DNA of 64,000 nucleotides, from NCBI GenBank assembly GCA_030681795.1, contig JAUXRG010000090.1, forward strand, positions 124,001 through 188,000. The letters are read 5' to 3'. This document shows positions 9,207 to 17,261 of the stretch, in pieces. Made by a program: the position numbers and the translations under genes. Origin of the DNA: Rubrivivax sp. (GTDB taxonomy: Bacteria > Pseudomonadota > Gammaproteobacteria > Burkholderiales > Burkholderiaceae_C). Position 1 is the first letter of the stretch, and each line of letters opens with the position of its first letter. A model generated the notes under the pieces. The model was not told the DNA's origin. It worked only from the letters and a program-made list of their open reading frames with translations, and did not search any database.

Positions 9207-9773
9207 TTACCCCGCCAGGCGCGGCAGCGGCCGGGCCGCGGAATCGGGCGCCGGCGTGCGCGCCGCGTTCATGACCATCGAAAGCAGGGCGTAGTAGCCG
9301 TTGATGCCGATCAGGTCCACCGCGCCGGCCTCGCCGAAGCGGGTCACGACCTCGTTCCAGGTGGCGTCGCAGACCGCGTGGTTGCGCTGCAGCTCGATGC
9401 AGAAGTCGTGCACCGCCGCCTCGTCGTCGGGCAGATCCGGGGGACGGCGCCCCTGCGCGATGTCGGCCAGGGTCCGCTCGGCAATGCCTGCGCGCAGCGC
9501 GATGGGGGCATGGATGGCCCACTCGACCTGCTGCGACCACTGGCGTGCGGTGATCAGGATCGCCAGCTCCGACAGTTTCAAGCCGATGGCGCTGCGGTAG
9601 CGCAGGTACTCGCCCATGCGCTGGGCGTGGGTCAACAACTCGGGGCTGCGCAATAGCGGGATGAAGGGCGCCAGCAGTGCACCGCGCGGGCCGTCGATGA
9701 TCTCCTGCGCGCTGGCGCGCTGTTCGGCGCTCCACAGCGCCTGCGGGATCGGCGGGAGTCGGTCGGCACTCAT
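9207..9773 (-). CDS. carboxymuconolactone decarboxylase family protein
   Basis: A 188-residue all-helical protein of the CMD/AhpD superfamily: LKLSELAILITARQWSQQVEWAIHAPIALRAGI is the diagnostic helix pair. It lacks the CxxC pair of AhpD peroxidase partners, so it is closer to the gamma-carboxymuconolactone decarboxylase side, but the true reaction is uncertain. The ATG at 9773 lies 81 bases from the divergent radical SAM start, so the two probably share a promoter region. Confidence 0.85.
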   Translation of the reverse strand: MSADRLPPIPQALWSAEQRASAQEIIDGPRGALLAPFIPLLRSPELLTHAQRMGEYLRYRSAIGLKLSELAILITARQWSQQVEWAIHAPIALRAGIAERTLADIAQGRRPPDLPDDEAAVHDFCIELQRNHAVCDATWNEVVTRFGEAGAVDLIGINGYYALLSMVMNAARTPAPDSAARPLPRLAG

Positions 9774-9854
9774 ATGAGATCGATTCTGGCATGCGGGCCC
9801 GGCCGTCGGACCCTGCCCGGCGCGGGCGCGGCTGGCAGAATGGTCCGCGCCACG

Positions 9855-11771
9855 ATGAGCGATCCCCTGCCCCTGCGCGTGCTTGCCGTCATCCCGCCGA
9901 TGACGCAGCTCAATACGCCGTACCCTTCCACCGCCTACCTCACGGGCTTCCTGCGCTCGCGCGGCATCCCCGCGGTGCAGGAAGACCTGGCGCTGGCCCT
10001 GGTGCTGGCGCTGTTCTCGCCGCCGGGGCTGCAATCGGTGCGCGATTGCATCCAAGCCTTGCCCGCGGCGCAGCGCACGCCGCGAGTGGCGGCCTTCGAC
10101 GCCGAGTTCGACCGCTACCACGCCAGCATCGCGCCCACCGTGGCCTTCCTGCAGGGCCGCGACGCCACGCTGGCCCACCGCATCGCCACCCGCCGTTTCC
10201 TGCCCGAGGGGCCGCGCTTCGCCTCGCTGGAGGTCTTCGTGGACCCCTCGGACCCCAGCGGCGGCGACCCCCTGGCCTGGGCCTTCGGCACGCTGGGCCA
10301 GCAGGACCGCGCGCGCCACCTGGCCACGCTGTACCTCGACGACATCGCCGACGTGCTGCGCGATGCGGTCGACGGGCGCTTCGAGTTCGTGCGCTACGCG
10401 GAGTCGCTGGCCATGAGCCAGCCCACCTTCGAGCCGCTGGCCGCCGCGCTGGCTGCGCCGGTGAACCTGGTGGACCGCACGCTGCAGGCGCTGGCGCTGC
10501 AAGCCGTGCAGCGCCACGCGCCCGATGTGGTGCTGGTATCGGTGCCCTTCCCCGGTGCGGTGTACGCGGCATTGCGCATCGCACAGGCCATCAAGGCGCA
10601 ACACCCGGCCATCAAACTGGCGCTCGGTGGCGGCTTCGTCAATACCGAACTGCGCGAACTCAGCGAGCCGCGCGTCTTCGACTACTTCGACGCCGTGACG
10701 CTGGACGCCGGCGAGCGCCCGCTGCTGGCGCTGCTGGAACATTGGCGCGGCAAGCGATCGGCCAGCCGACTCGTGCGCACCTTTCTTCGTGACGGCGGGG
10801 CCGTGCGCTACATCGATATCGGCGAGGCCGATCTGCCCTTTGCCGAGACCGGCACGCCGACCTGGGACGGGCTGCCGCTGGGCAGCTACCTCTCGCTGCT
10901 GGACATGCTCAACCCCATGCACCGGCTGTGGAGCGACGGGCGCTGGAACAAGCTCACGGTGGCACATGGCTGCTACTGGAAGAAGTGCAGCTTCTGCGAC
11001 ACCAGCCTGGACTACATCTCGCGCTACGACGCGGCCAGCGCCGAGACGCTGGTGGACCGCATCGAGGCCATCGTCGCCGAGACCGGGCAGACGGGGTTTC
11101 ACTTCGTCGACGAGGCCGCGCCACCCAAGTCGCTCAAGGCGCTGGCCGCCGAGCTGCAGCGGCGCCGCCGGGCGATCACCTGGTGGGGCAATATCCGCTT
11201 CGAAAAGTCCTACACGCCGCAGCTCTGCCAGCAACTCGCCGAAAGTGGCTGCATCGCCATCTCGGGCGGGCTGGAAGTGGCGTCGGACCGATTGCTCAAG
11301 CTCATGAACAAGGGCGTCTCGGTGGAACAGGTGGCGCGCGTGACGCACGCCTTCTCCGACGCTGGCATCCTGGTCCACGCTTACCTGATGTATGGCTTCC
11401 CGACGCAGACGGTGCAGGACACGGTGGACGCGCTGGAGTACGTGCGCCAGCTCTTTGCCGCAGGTTGCATCCAGTCGGGCTTCTTCCACCGCTTCACCTG
11501 CACCGTGCACTCGCCCGTGGGTCGGGCGCCGGCGGACTACGGCGTGACGCTGCGAGCGCTGCCACCGGTGAGTTTTGCGAAGAACGACGTCGGCTTCATC
11601 GACCCCACGGGGGTGGACCACGACACGCTGGGCCTGGCGCTGAAGAAGGCCCTGTACAACTATATGCACGGCATCGGCCTGGAAGAGGACGTGCGCTCGT
11701 GGTTCAGCGGCCGAGTGCCGCGCACCACGGTGCCCCGGCGGCGCATCGAGCAGGCGCTGGCGAAAACATGA
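9855..11771 (+). CDS. B12-binding-type radical SAM protein, CX4CX2C variant
   Basis: A 638-residue protein. The N-terminal half resembles a cobalamin-binding Rossmann region (VLAVIPPMTQLNTPYPSTAYLTGFLR, later DVVLVSVPFPG and KLALGGGFVN). The C-terminal half is a radical SAM barrel (FHFVDEAAPP, WWGNIRFEK, ISGGLEVASDRLLKLMNKG, YLMYGFPTQT). The cluster motif reads AHGCYWKKCSFCD, giving CX4CX2C instead of the usual CX3CX2C. The canonical DxHxxG B12 loop is not evident in the N-terminal half. The ATG at 9855 (MSDPLPLRVL) is preferred over in-frame 9774, which adds Arg/Gly-rich sequence. Substrate unknown; it may be a methyltransferase or a peptide/natural-product modifying enzyme. Stand-alone gene. 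Confidence 0.85.
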   Translation: MSDPLPLRVLAVIPPMTQLNTPYPSTAYLTGFLRSRGIPAVQEDLALALVLALFSPPGLQSVRDCIQALPAAQRTPRVAAFDAEFDRYHASIAPTVAFLQGRDATLAHRIATRRFLPEGPRFASLEVFVDPSDPSGGDPLAWAFGTLGQQDRARHLATLYLDDIADVLRDAVDGRFEFVRYAESLAMSQPTFEPLAAALAAPVNLVDRTLQALALQAVQRHAPDVVLVSVPFPGAVYAALRIAQAIKAQHPAIKLALGGGFVNTELRELSEPRVFDYFDAVTLDAGERPLLALLEHWRGKRSASRLVRTFLRDGGAVRYIDIGEADLPFAETGTPTWDGLPLGSYLSLLDMLNPMHRLWSDGRWNKLTVAHGCYWKKCSFCDTSLDYISRYDAASAETLVDRIEAIVAETGQTGFHFVDEAAPPKSLKALAAELQRRRRAITWWGNIRFEKSYTPQLCQQLAESGCIAISGGLEVASDRLLKLMNKGVSVEQVARVTHAFSDAGILVHAYLMYGFPTQTVQDTVDALEYVRQLFAAGCIQSGFFHRFTCTVHSPVGRAPADYGVTLRALPPVSFAKNDVGFIDPTGVDHDTLGLALKKALYNYMHGIGLEEDVRSWFSGRVPRTTVPRRRIEQALAKT

Positions 11772-11839
11772 GCGAGATCAAGGAGCAGCCACCCCGCAGG
11801 GCCTGGCTTGCAGGGGCCGGCCCCTAGAATCTCCGCACC

Positions 11840-12550
11840 ATGAAATCAGCCCTCGTCATTGCCCTTCTCGCCCTCGGTTGTGCCGGCCTCGCCGGCGCCG
11901 CGACCCCCGCCACAGCGCTGCAAGGCGAAGTGCTCGAGGTGCGCGAGGTGGACATCTATACCTACCTGCGCCTGAAGACCAAGGACGGCGAAACCTGGGC
12001 CGCGGTGACCAAGGTGCCGGTCAAGAAGGGCGCGCAGGTCACGATCGCCAACCCGATGGTGATGCAGAACTTCGAGAGCAAGACGCTCAAGAAGACCTTC
12101 GACAAGATCGTCTTCGGCACCATCGTCGACCCGAACGCGCCGGCCACGCCTGCCACTGCGGCGACCTCCATGCTGCCGCACGGCCCCATGGCCGCTGCCC
12201 CCAAGGCGTCCGCTCCGGCCCCCGTGGTGAAGGTGGCCAAGGCCACGGGCGCCGACGCCCGCACGGTGGCCGAGGTGGTGGGTGGCAAGGCCGCGCTGAA
12301 GGACAAGAGCGTGAGCCTGCGCGGCCAGATCGTGAAGGCCAATATCGGCATCATGGGCAAGAACTGGTTCCACGTGCAGGACGGTACGGGCAGCGCGGCG
12401 GCAGGCACCCACGACGTGCTCGTCACCTCGAAGGAAAAGGCGGCCGTGGGTGACGTCGTCACCGTCAAGGGCACGGTGCGCACCGACGTCAAGCTCGGCG
12501 CGGGCTACGACTACGCCGTGCTCATCGAAAACGCCGCGCTGGGCAAATAG
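11840..12550 (+). CDS. exported OB-fold (nucleic-acid-binding-like) protein
   Basis: A 236-residue protein with a cleavable signal peptide (MKSALVIALLALGCAGLAGA). Two small beta domains flank an Ala/Pro-rich linker at about residues 95-135. Residues 27-92 hold GEVLEVREVDIYTYLRLKTKDG; residues 145-235 hold SVSLRGQIVKANIGIMGKNWFHVQDG and VTVKGTVRTD, the OB-fold pattern of periplasmic proteins labelled nucleotide- or DNA-binding. Actual ligand unknown. It starts 68 bases after the radical SAM stop. Confidence 0.75.
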   Translation: MKSALVIALLALGCAGLAGAATPATALQGEVLEVREVDIYTYLRLKTKDGETWAAVTKVPVKKGAQVTIANPMVMQNFESKTLKKTFDKIVFGTIVDPNAPATPATAATSMLPHGPMAAAPKASAPAPVVKVAKATGADARTVAEVVGGKAALKDKSVSLRGQIVKANIGIMGKNWFHVQDGTGSAAAGTHDVLVTSKEKAAVGDVVTVKGTVRTDVKLGAGYDYAVLIENAALGK

Positions 12551-12569
12551 CCCCACGCGGGCTTCGTCG

Positions 12570-13730
12570 TCAGGCCAGGGCGCGTTCCGGCGCGGTGGCC
12601 GGGCTCAGGATGTGGCCCAGGGCCGTTTCCAGCGTGCCCACCGTGCGCTCGATGTGGTGCAGCTTGTCCAGCCCGAACAGGCCGACGCGGAAGCTCTTGA
12701 AGTCCCCCGGTTCGTCGCACTGCAGCGGCACGCCCGCGGCGGTCTGCAGGCCTTCACCCAGGAAGGCCTTGCCGGTGCTCAACCCGCTGTCGTCGGTGTA
12801 GCTGACCACCACACCCGGGGCCTGGAAGCCCTCGGCGGCCACACTCGGCAGCCCCTTGGCGACAAACAGCGCACGCACCCGGGCTCCGAGCTCGGCCTGC
12901 TCGGCGCGCAGACGCTCGAAGCCGTAGGCGCGCGTCTCGAGCATCACGTCGCGGTTGCGCGCCAGCGCGTCGGTGGGCAGGGTGGCGTGGTAGGCATGGC
13001 CGCCACCTTCGTAGGTTTCCATGATCTGCAGCCACTTCTTCAGGTCGGCGGCAAAGCTGGTGCTGGTGGTGGCGTCGATGGCGGCGCGGGCGCGCTCGCC
13101 GAGCATCACGAAGGCGCAGCAGGGCGAGCCGCTCCAGCCCTTTTGCGGCGCGCCCACGATGATGTCCACGCCCACGGACTGCATGTCGACCCAGATGGCG
13201 CCTGAAGCCACGCAGTCGAGCACGAACATGCCACCCACCTCATGCGTGGCGTCGGCCACCGCGCGCATATAGGCGTCGGGCAACATGATCCCGGACGACG
13301 TATCCACGTGCGGCGCGAAGACCAGGTCGGGCCGCTTGGCGCGGATGGCTGCCACCACCTCTTCCAGCGGCGCCGGCGCGAATCCGATCTGCCGACCCGG
13401 GGCCACCGGGCGGGCTTTCAGCACGGTCTGCTCGGCGGGAATCTGGCCCATCTCGAAGATCTGCGTCCAGCGGTAGCTGAACCAGCCGTTGCGGATGACC
13501 AGCGTCTTGCGCCCGTGCGCGAACTGGCGCGCCACGGCTTCCATGCCGAAGGTGCCGCTGCCGGGCACGACGATGGCCGAGCGCGCGTGGTAGACCTCCT
13601 TGAGCACGCCGGAGATGTCGCGCATGACGCCCTGGAACTTCTGCGACATGTGGTTCAGCGAGCGATCGGTGAAGACGACGGAGTATTCGAGCAGGCCGTC
13701 GGGGTCGACATCGGGCAGCAGGGCGGGCAT
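12570..13730 (-). CDS. class V aminotransferase (PLP-dependent)
   Basis: A 386-residue fold-type I PLP enzyme of the alanine-glyoxylate / serine-pyruvate aminotransferase group. The Schiff-base lysine is in VGAPQKGWSGSP, the cofactor Asp in FVLDCVASG, the PLP-phosphate loop in VPGSGTFGMEAVAR. The opening SVVFTDRSLNHMSQKFQGVM is not the usual PGPT motif, so the substrate may differ from classic AGT. It sits beside AsnC and, beyond it, alanine dehydrogenase, so an alanine/pyruvate/glyoxylate reaction is a fair guess. The second class V enzyme in this window, at 57.8 kb, is clearly different. Confidence 0.85.
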   Translation of the reverse strand: MPALLPDVDPDGLLEYSVVFTDRSLNHMSQKFQGVMRDISGVLKEVYHARSAIVVPGSGTFGMEAVARQFAHGRKTLVIRNGWFSYRWTQIFEMGQIPAEQTVLKARPVAPGRQIGFAPAPLEEVVAAIRAKRPDLVFAPHVDTSSGIMLPDAYMRAVADATHEVGGMFVLDCVASGAIWVDMQSVGVDIIVGAPQKGWSGSPCCAFVMLGERARAAIDATTSTSFAADLKKWLQIMETYEGGGHAYHATLPTDALARNRDVMLETRAYGFERLRAEQAELGARVRALFVAKGLPSVAAEGFQAPGVVVSYTDDSGLSTGKAFLGEGLQTAAGVPLQCDEPGDFKSFRVGLFGLDKLHHIERTVGTLETALGHILSPATAPERALA

Positions 13731-13839
13731 GGGGGCCTCTTTCTGGGTTGAGCCAAGGGGGGATGGGGCAGCTTATCACCGCGAGCGGCAGGGCGTGTGC
13801 CGCCTCGGGGTGTGCGAGGCAATCCCGCGGGCGCACTCG

Positions 13840-14319
13840 CTACTCGCGCAGCAAATCCGCCGGGTAAGCCCGCCGCACGACGTCGCGCAGCGCAAAGCTC
13901 GACTGGATGCGCGCCACATGCGGCAGGCGCGAGAGCTGCAGCTTGTGCACACGCTCGAAGTCGACCAGGTCGCGCACCAGCAGCACGAGCAGGTAGTCGT
14001 CGCTGCCCGACATGAGAAAGCAGCGCAGCACGCTGCCGCACTGCTGCACCGCAGCCTCGAACTCGCTGAGCTCGGCCTCGCTCTGGCCCTTGAGCACGAC
14101 CTGCACCACCACCGTGGTGTTGAAGCCGAAGGCGGCGGGGTCGATGTCGGCGCTGTAGCCGCGGATCACGCCGGCTTCTTCCAGCGCGCGCTGGCGCCGC
14201 GCCACGGCGCTGGCCGAGAGATGCACGGCCTGCGCCAGTTCGACATTGGCGGCACGGCCGCGCTGGCTGAGTTCGGCCAGCAGGCGACGGTCGGATCGAT
14301 CCATGGGTGTGGTTTGCAT
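13840..14319 (-). CDS. Lrp/AsnC family transcriptional regulator
   Basis: A 159-residue regulator: N-terminal helix-turn-helix (MDRSDRRLLAELSQRGRAANVELAQAVHLSASAVARRQRALEEAGVI in segments) and a C-terminal RAM amino-acid-sensing domain (FNTTVVVQVVL, CFLMSGSDDYLLVLLVRDL). It is divergent from alanine dehydrogenase with 134 bases between, the usual arrangement of AsnC-type activators of ald. The ATG at 14319 is preferred over the ATG at 14346, because the longer start would overlap the inverted repeats proposed as its operator. Alanine is the likely effector by context. Confidence 0.92.
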   Translation of the reverse strand: MQTTPMDRSDRRLLAELSQRGRAANVELAQAVHLSASAVARRQRALEEAGVIRGYSADIDPAAFGFNTTVVVQVVLKGQSEAELSEFEAAVQQCGSVLRCFLMSGSDDYLLVLLVRDLVDFERVHKLQLSRLPHVARIQSSFALRDVVRRAYPADLLRE

Positions 14320-14320
14320 G

Positions 14321-14360
14321 AAACTGGCCTGAAGATATTTGATCACGCCAGTTTATGGCG
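14321..14360. promoter_or_regulatory. inverted repeats in the asnC/ald intergenic region, likely operator
   Basis: AAACTGGC (14321-14328) and GCCAGTTT (14347-14354) form a perfect 8-bp inverted repeat, and CGCCA-GTTTA-TGGCG (14346-14360) nests on its right arm. The pair starts 1 base upstream of the asnC start codon. Position fits autoregulation and control of divergent ald by the AsnC protein; binding is inferred. Confidence 0.55.
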
Positions 14361-14453
14361 CTTCGTGCCAGAACAACGGCTCACTTCGCTGACTAATCGC
14401 TGCGCCGGCTTCATAGACTCGCCGGCATCAACATCACCTGTCGGAGACTTCTC

Positions 14454-15569
<1,116 letters not shown>

Positions 15570-15609
15570 GGTGGGCGCCCGGTGAGATGCGGCGGGTAGG
15601 ATTCGCCGC

Positions 15610-16293
15610 ATGACCCGGGCCCAGGCACGCGAGCAATCACGCGAGCAAACACGCGAGCAGGCGCGCGAGCAGACGCTACGCGAGGAGATCGCCAACGCCG
15701 TGAGCCACGGCATCGGCTTCGGCCTGGCGCTGGTGGCGTTGCCGATCCTGGTGCTCACCGCTGCCCGGCGCGGCACGGCGGCCGACGTGGTCGGCGCGGC
15801 GATCTTCGCGGCGTCGATGATCCTGTCGTACGGCACTTCGACCCTGTACCACGCGCTGCGGCCCGGGCGCGCCAAGCGAGCCTTCAACCGGCTGGACCAC
15901 GCCGCGATCTACGTCTTCATCGCCGGCAGCTATATGCCCTACCTGCTGGGCGTGCTGCGTGGCGCCTGGGGCTGGACGCTCATGGGCATCGTCTGGGGCG
16001 TGGCCACTTTCGGCGTGATCGCCAAGCTCGCCAACCGCCTGCGTCACCCCTTGTGGTCGACCGGGCTGTACGTGGCCATGGGCTGGGTGGCGCTGATCGC
16101 GGCGGTGCCCATGTTCGAGCGCCTGTCGGGCCCCGGTCTGGCCTGGTTGGTGGCCGGCGGCCTGTCCTATACGCTGGGCGCGGGCGTCTTCCTGTTCGAC
16201 ACGAAGTTCCACTACGGGCACCTGGTGTGGCATCTGTTCGTGCTGACCGGCAGCACCTGCCACTTCTTTGCCGCGGTCTGGCACGCGGTATAG
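15610..16293 (+). CDS. hemolysin III / PAQR family membrane protein
   Basis: A 227-residue seven-helix membrane protein of the HlyIII (YqfA/TrhA) family. Family motifs: EEIANAVSHGIGFGL with the metal His, YGTSTLYHAL, FNRLDHAAIYVFIAGSYMPY, and the C-terminal HYGHLVWHLFVLTGSTCHFFAAV histidine set. The N-terminal 20 residues are an unusual hydrophilic repeat (AREQSREQTREQAREQ) encoded by a 12-bp tandem repeat, so the native start may be later; ATG 15610 is the only good start nearby. Membrane-lipid homeostasis role is proposed for the family; hemolysis is not implied. Confidence 0.9.
   Translation: MTRAQAREQSREQTREQAREQTLREEIANAVSHGIGFGLALVALPILVLTAARRGTAADVVGAAIFAASMILSYGTSTLYHALRPGRAKRAFNRLDHAAIYVFIAGSYMPYLLGVLRGAWGWTLMGIVWGVATFGVIAKLANRLRHPLWSTGLYVAMGWVALIAAVPMFERLSGPGLAWLVAGGLSYTLGAGVFLFDTKFHYGHLVWHLFVLTGSTCHFFAAVWHAV
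15626..15673. repeat. 12-bp tandem repeat inside hlyIII start
   Basis: Four copies of a 12-base unit close to CACGCGAGCAAW encode the repeated AREQ/TREQ residues at the N-terminus of the HlyIII protein. In frame, so copy-number changes would lengthen or shorten the tail without breaking the gene. Confidence 0.75.
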
Positions 16294-16317
16294 GCCGCGC
16301 GCCCTGCCGGCAACGCT

Positions 16318-16998
16318 TCAGCGCAGCGTCAAAGCCGGGATGTCGCTGCGCAACTGCTCGAGCAGCGCCGGCAGGGGCCAATGCCAGCTCGCCACGAGGT
16401 CGGCCGAGGCCTCGTCGAAAGGCTGCCAGCGCTGCAGCACCCAGGTCGTCGCGCCTATGGCCTTGAGCTGGCGGGCCATGGCCACGAGCGCCTCGTCGCC
16501 GACGATGGACGGGTGATAGGTGGTGCGGATCTCGTGGTCGACCCCGCTGGCCAGCAGGTGGTCGAGCGCCCGGCGCACCGGTGCGGCGCTGTCGCGTCGG
16601 GTGGTCAGCGCGTCGTAGCCCGCGGCGTCTGTCTTGAGGTCGAAGCCCACCCAGTCCAGCGCGGGCAAAAGCGCCGCCAGGCGCTCGGGGTAGATGCCTG
16701 CGGTGTGCAGGCCCACCTTCAGGCCCAGTGCGCGAACCTCATCCACGGCCTGGGCCAGGTCGGGCTCCAGCGTGGGCTCGCCGCCGCTGAAGACCAGGCC
16801 GTCGAGCAGGCCCACGCGGCGCGCCAGCATGGCCAGCACCTCGGGCCACAGCGGGCCGTGATGGACGCCGCGCGGCTGCAGTTCCGGGTTGTGGCAGTAG
16901 CGGCAATGCCAGGGGCAGCCCTGCACGAAGGCCACCGCGGCCAGCTTGCCCGGCCAGTCGGTGGTGGTCAGCGGCGTGAAGCCGCCGAGTTCAAGCAC
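16318..16998 (-). CDS. nrdG: anaerobic ribonucleotide reductase activating enzyme (radical SAM)
   Basis: A 226-residue radical SAM activase that installs the glycyl radical in class III RNR. The cluster motif is QGCPWHCRYCHNPEL (canonical CX3CX2C), followed by FSGGEPTLEP and KTD motifs. The GTG at 16998 is chosen: it overlaps the stop of the glycyl-radical gene by 8 bases and gives the family start VLELGGFTPLTTTDWPG; upstream sequence is Arg/Ser-rich and overlaps that gene. Last gene of nrdD - glycyl-radical protein - nrdG. Here the physiological target should be the small 73-residue protein rather than the large chain. Confidence 0.92.
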   Translation of the reverse strand: MLELGGFTPLTTTDWPGKLAAVAFVQGCPWHCRYCHNPELQPRGVHHGPLWPEVLAMLARRVGLLDGLVFSGGEPTLEPDLAQAVDEVRALGLKVGLHTAGIYPERLAALLPALDWVGFDLKTDAAGYDALTTRRDSAAPVRRALDHLLASGVDHEIRTTYHPSIVGDEALVAMARQLKAIGATTWVLQRWQPFDEASADLVASWHWPLPALLEQLRSDIPALTLR

Positions 16999-17212
16999 AA
17001 ACGGCTTCGCGCCCGGCCTCTGTCTGCGCCGCCTGCGCGTCTTCACGGCCGGGCTCGGTGAAGCAGCGGCGCTCGTTGAACTCACCTTGCTTGCCGATGT
17101 TGAACGAGGTCTTGGGGCGGTGGTAGCCCATGACGCGGGTCCAGACCTCGCAACGCTGGCGCTCATGCTCGGCCAGCACGGGGTGGATCAGGGGGGTCAG
17201 GCTTTGGCTCAT
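16991..17212 (-). CDS. stand-alone glycyl-radical domain of class III ribonucleotide reductase
   Basis: A 73-residue protein whose core (residues 17-50) matches the extreme C-terminus of class III NrdD: ERQRCEVWTRVMGYHRPK, then SFNIGKQGEFNERR. Gly29 in RVMGY is the expected radical site. In most bacteria this segment is fused to NrdD; here the large chain stops 49 bases upstream and this gene has its own ATG with AAAGGA 7 bases before it. The ATG, ribosome site and the GTG overlap with nrdG argue for a real split gene rather than a sequencing frameshift. It should dock on NrdD and carry the radical made by NrdG; the separate chain resembles the spare-part logic of GrcA/YfiD for pyruvate formate-lyase. 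The tail after residue 50 is Glu/Ala-rich. Confidence 0.85.
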   Translation of the reverse strand: MSQSLTPLIHPVLAEHERQRCEVWTRVMGYHRPKTSFNIGKQGEFNERRCFTEPGREDAQAAQTEAGREAVCA

Positions 17213-17261
17213 GGGGTGGTCCTTTCGCGGACGGTCAGATCATAGGGCGCGGCGGCTGCTC

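Noticed and set aside
11846..12556. Minus-strand open frame mirroring the exported OB-fold protein
   Set aside because: The plus-strand product has a signal peptide and OB-fold pattern; the mirror is His/Gly/Arg-rich with no motif.
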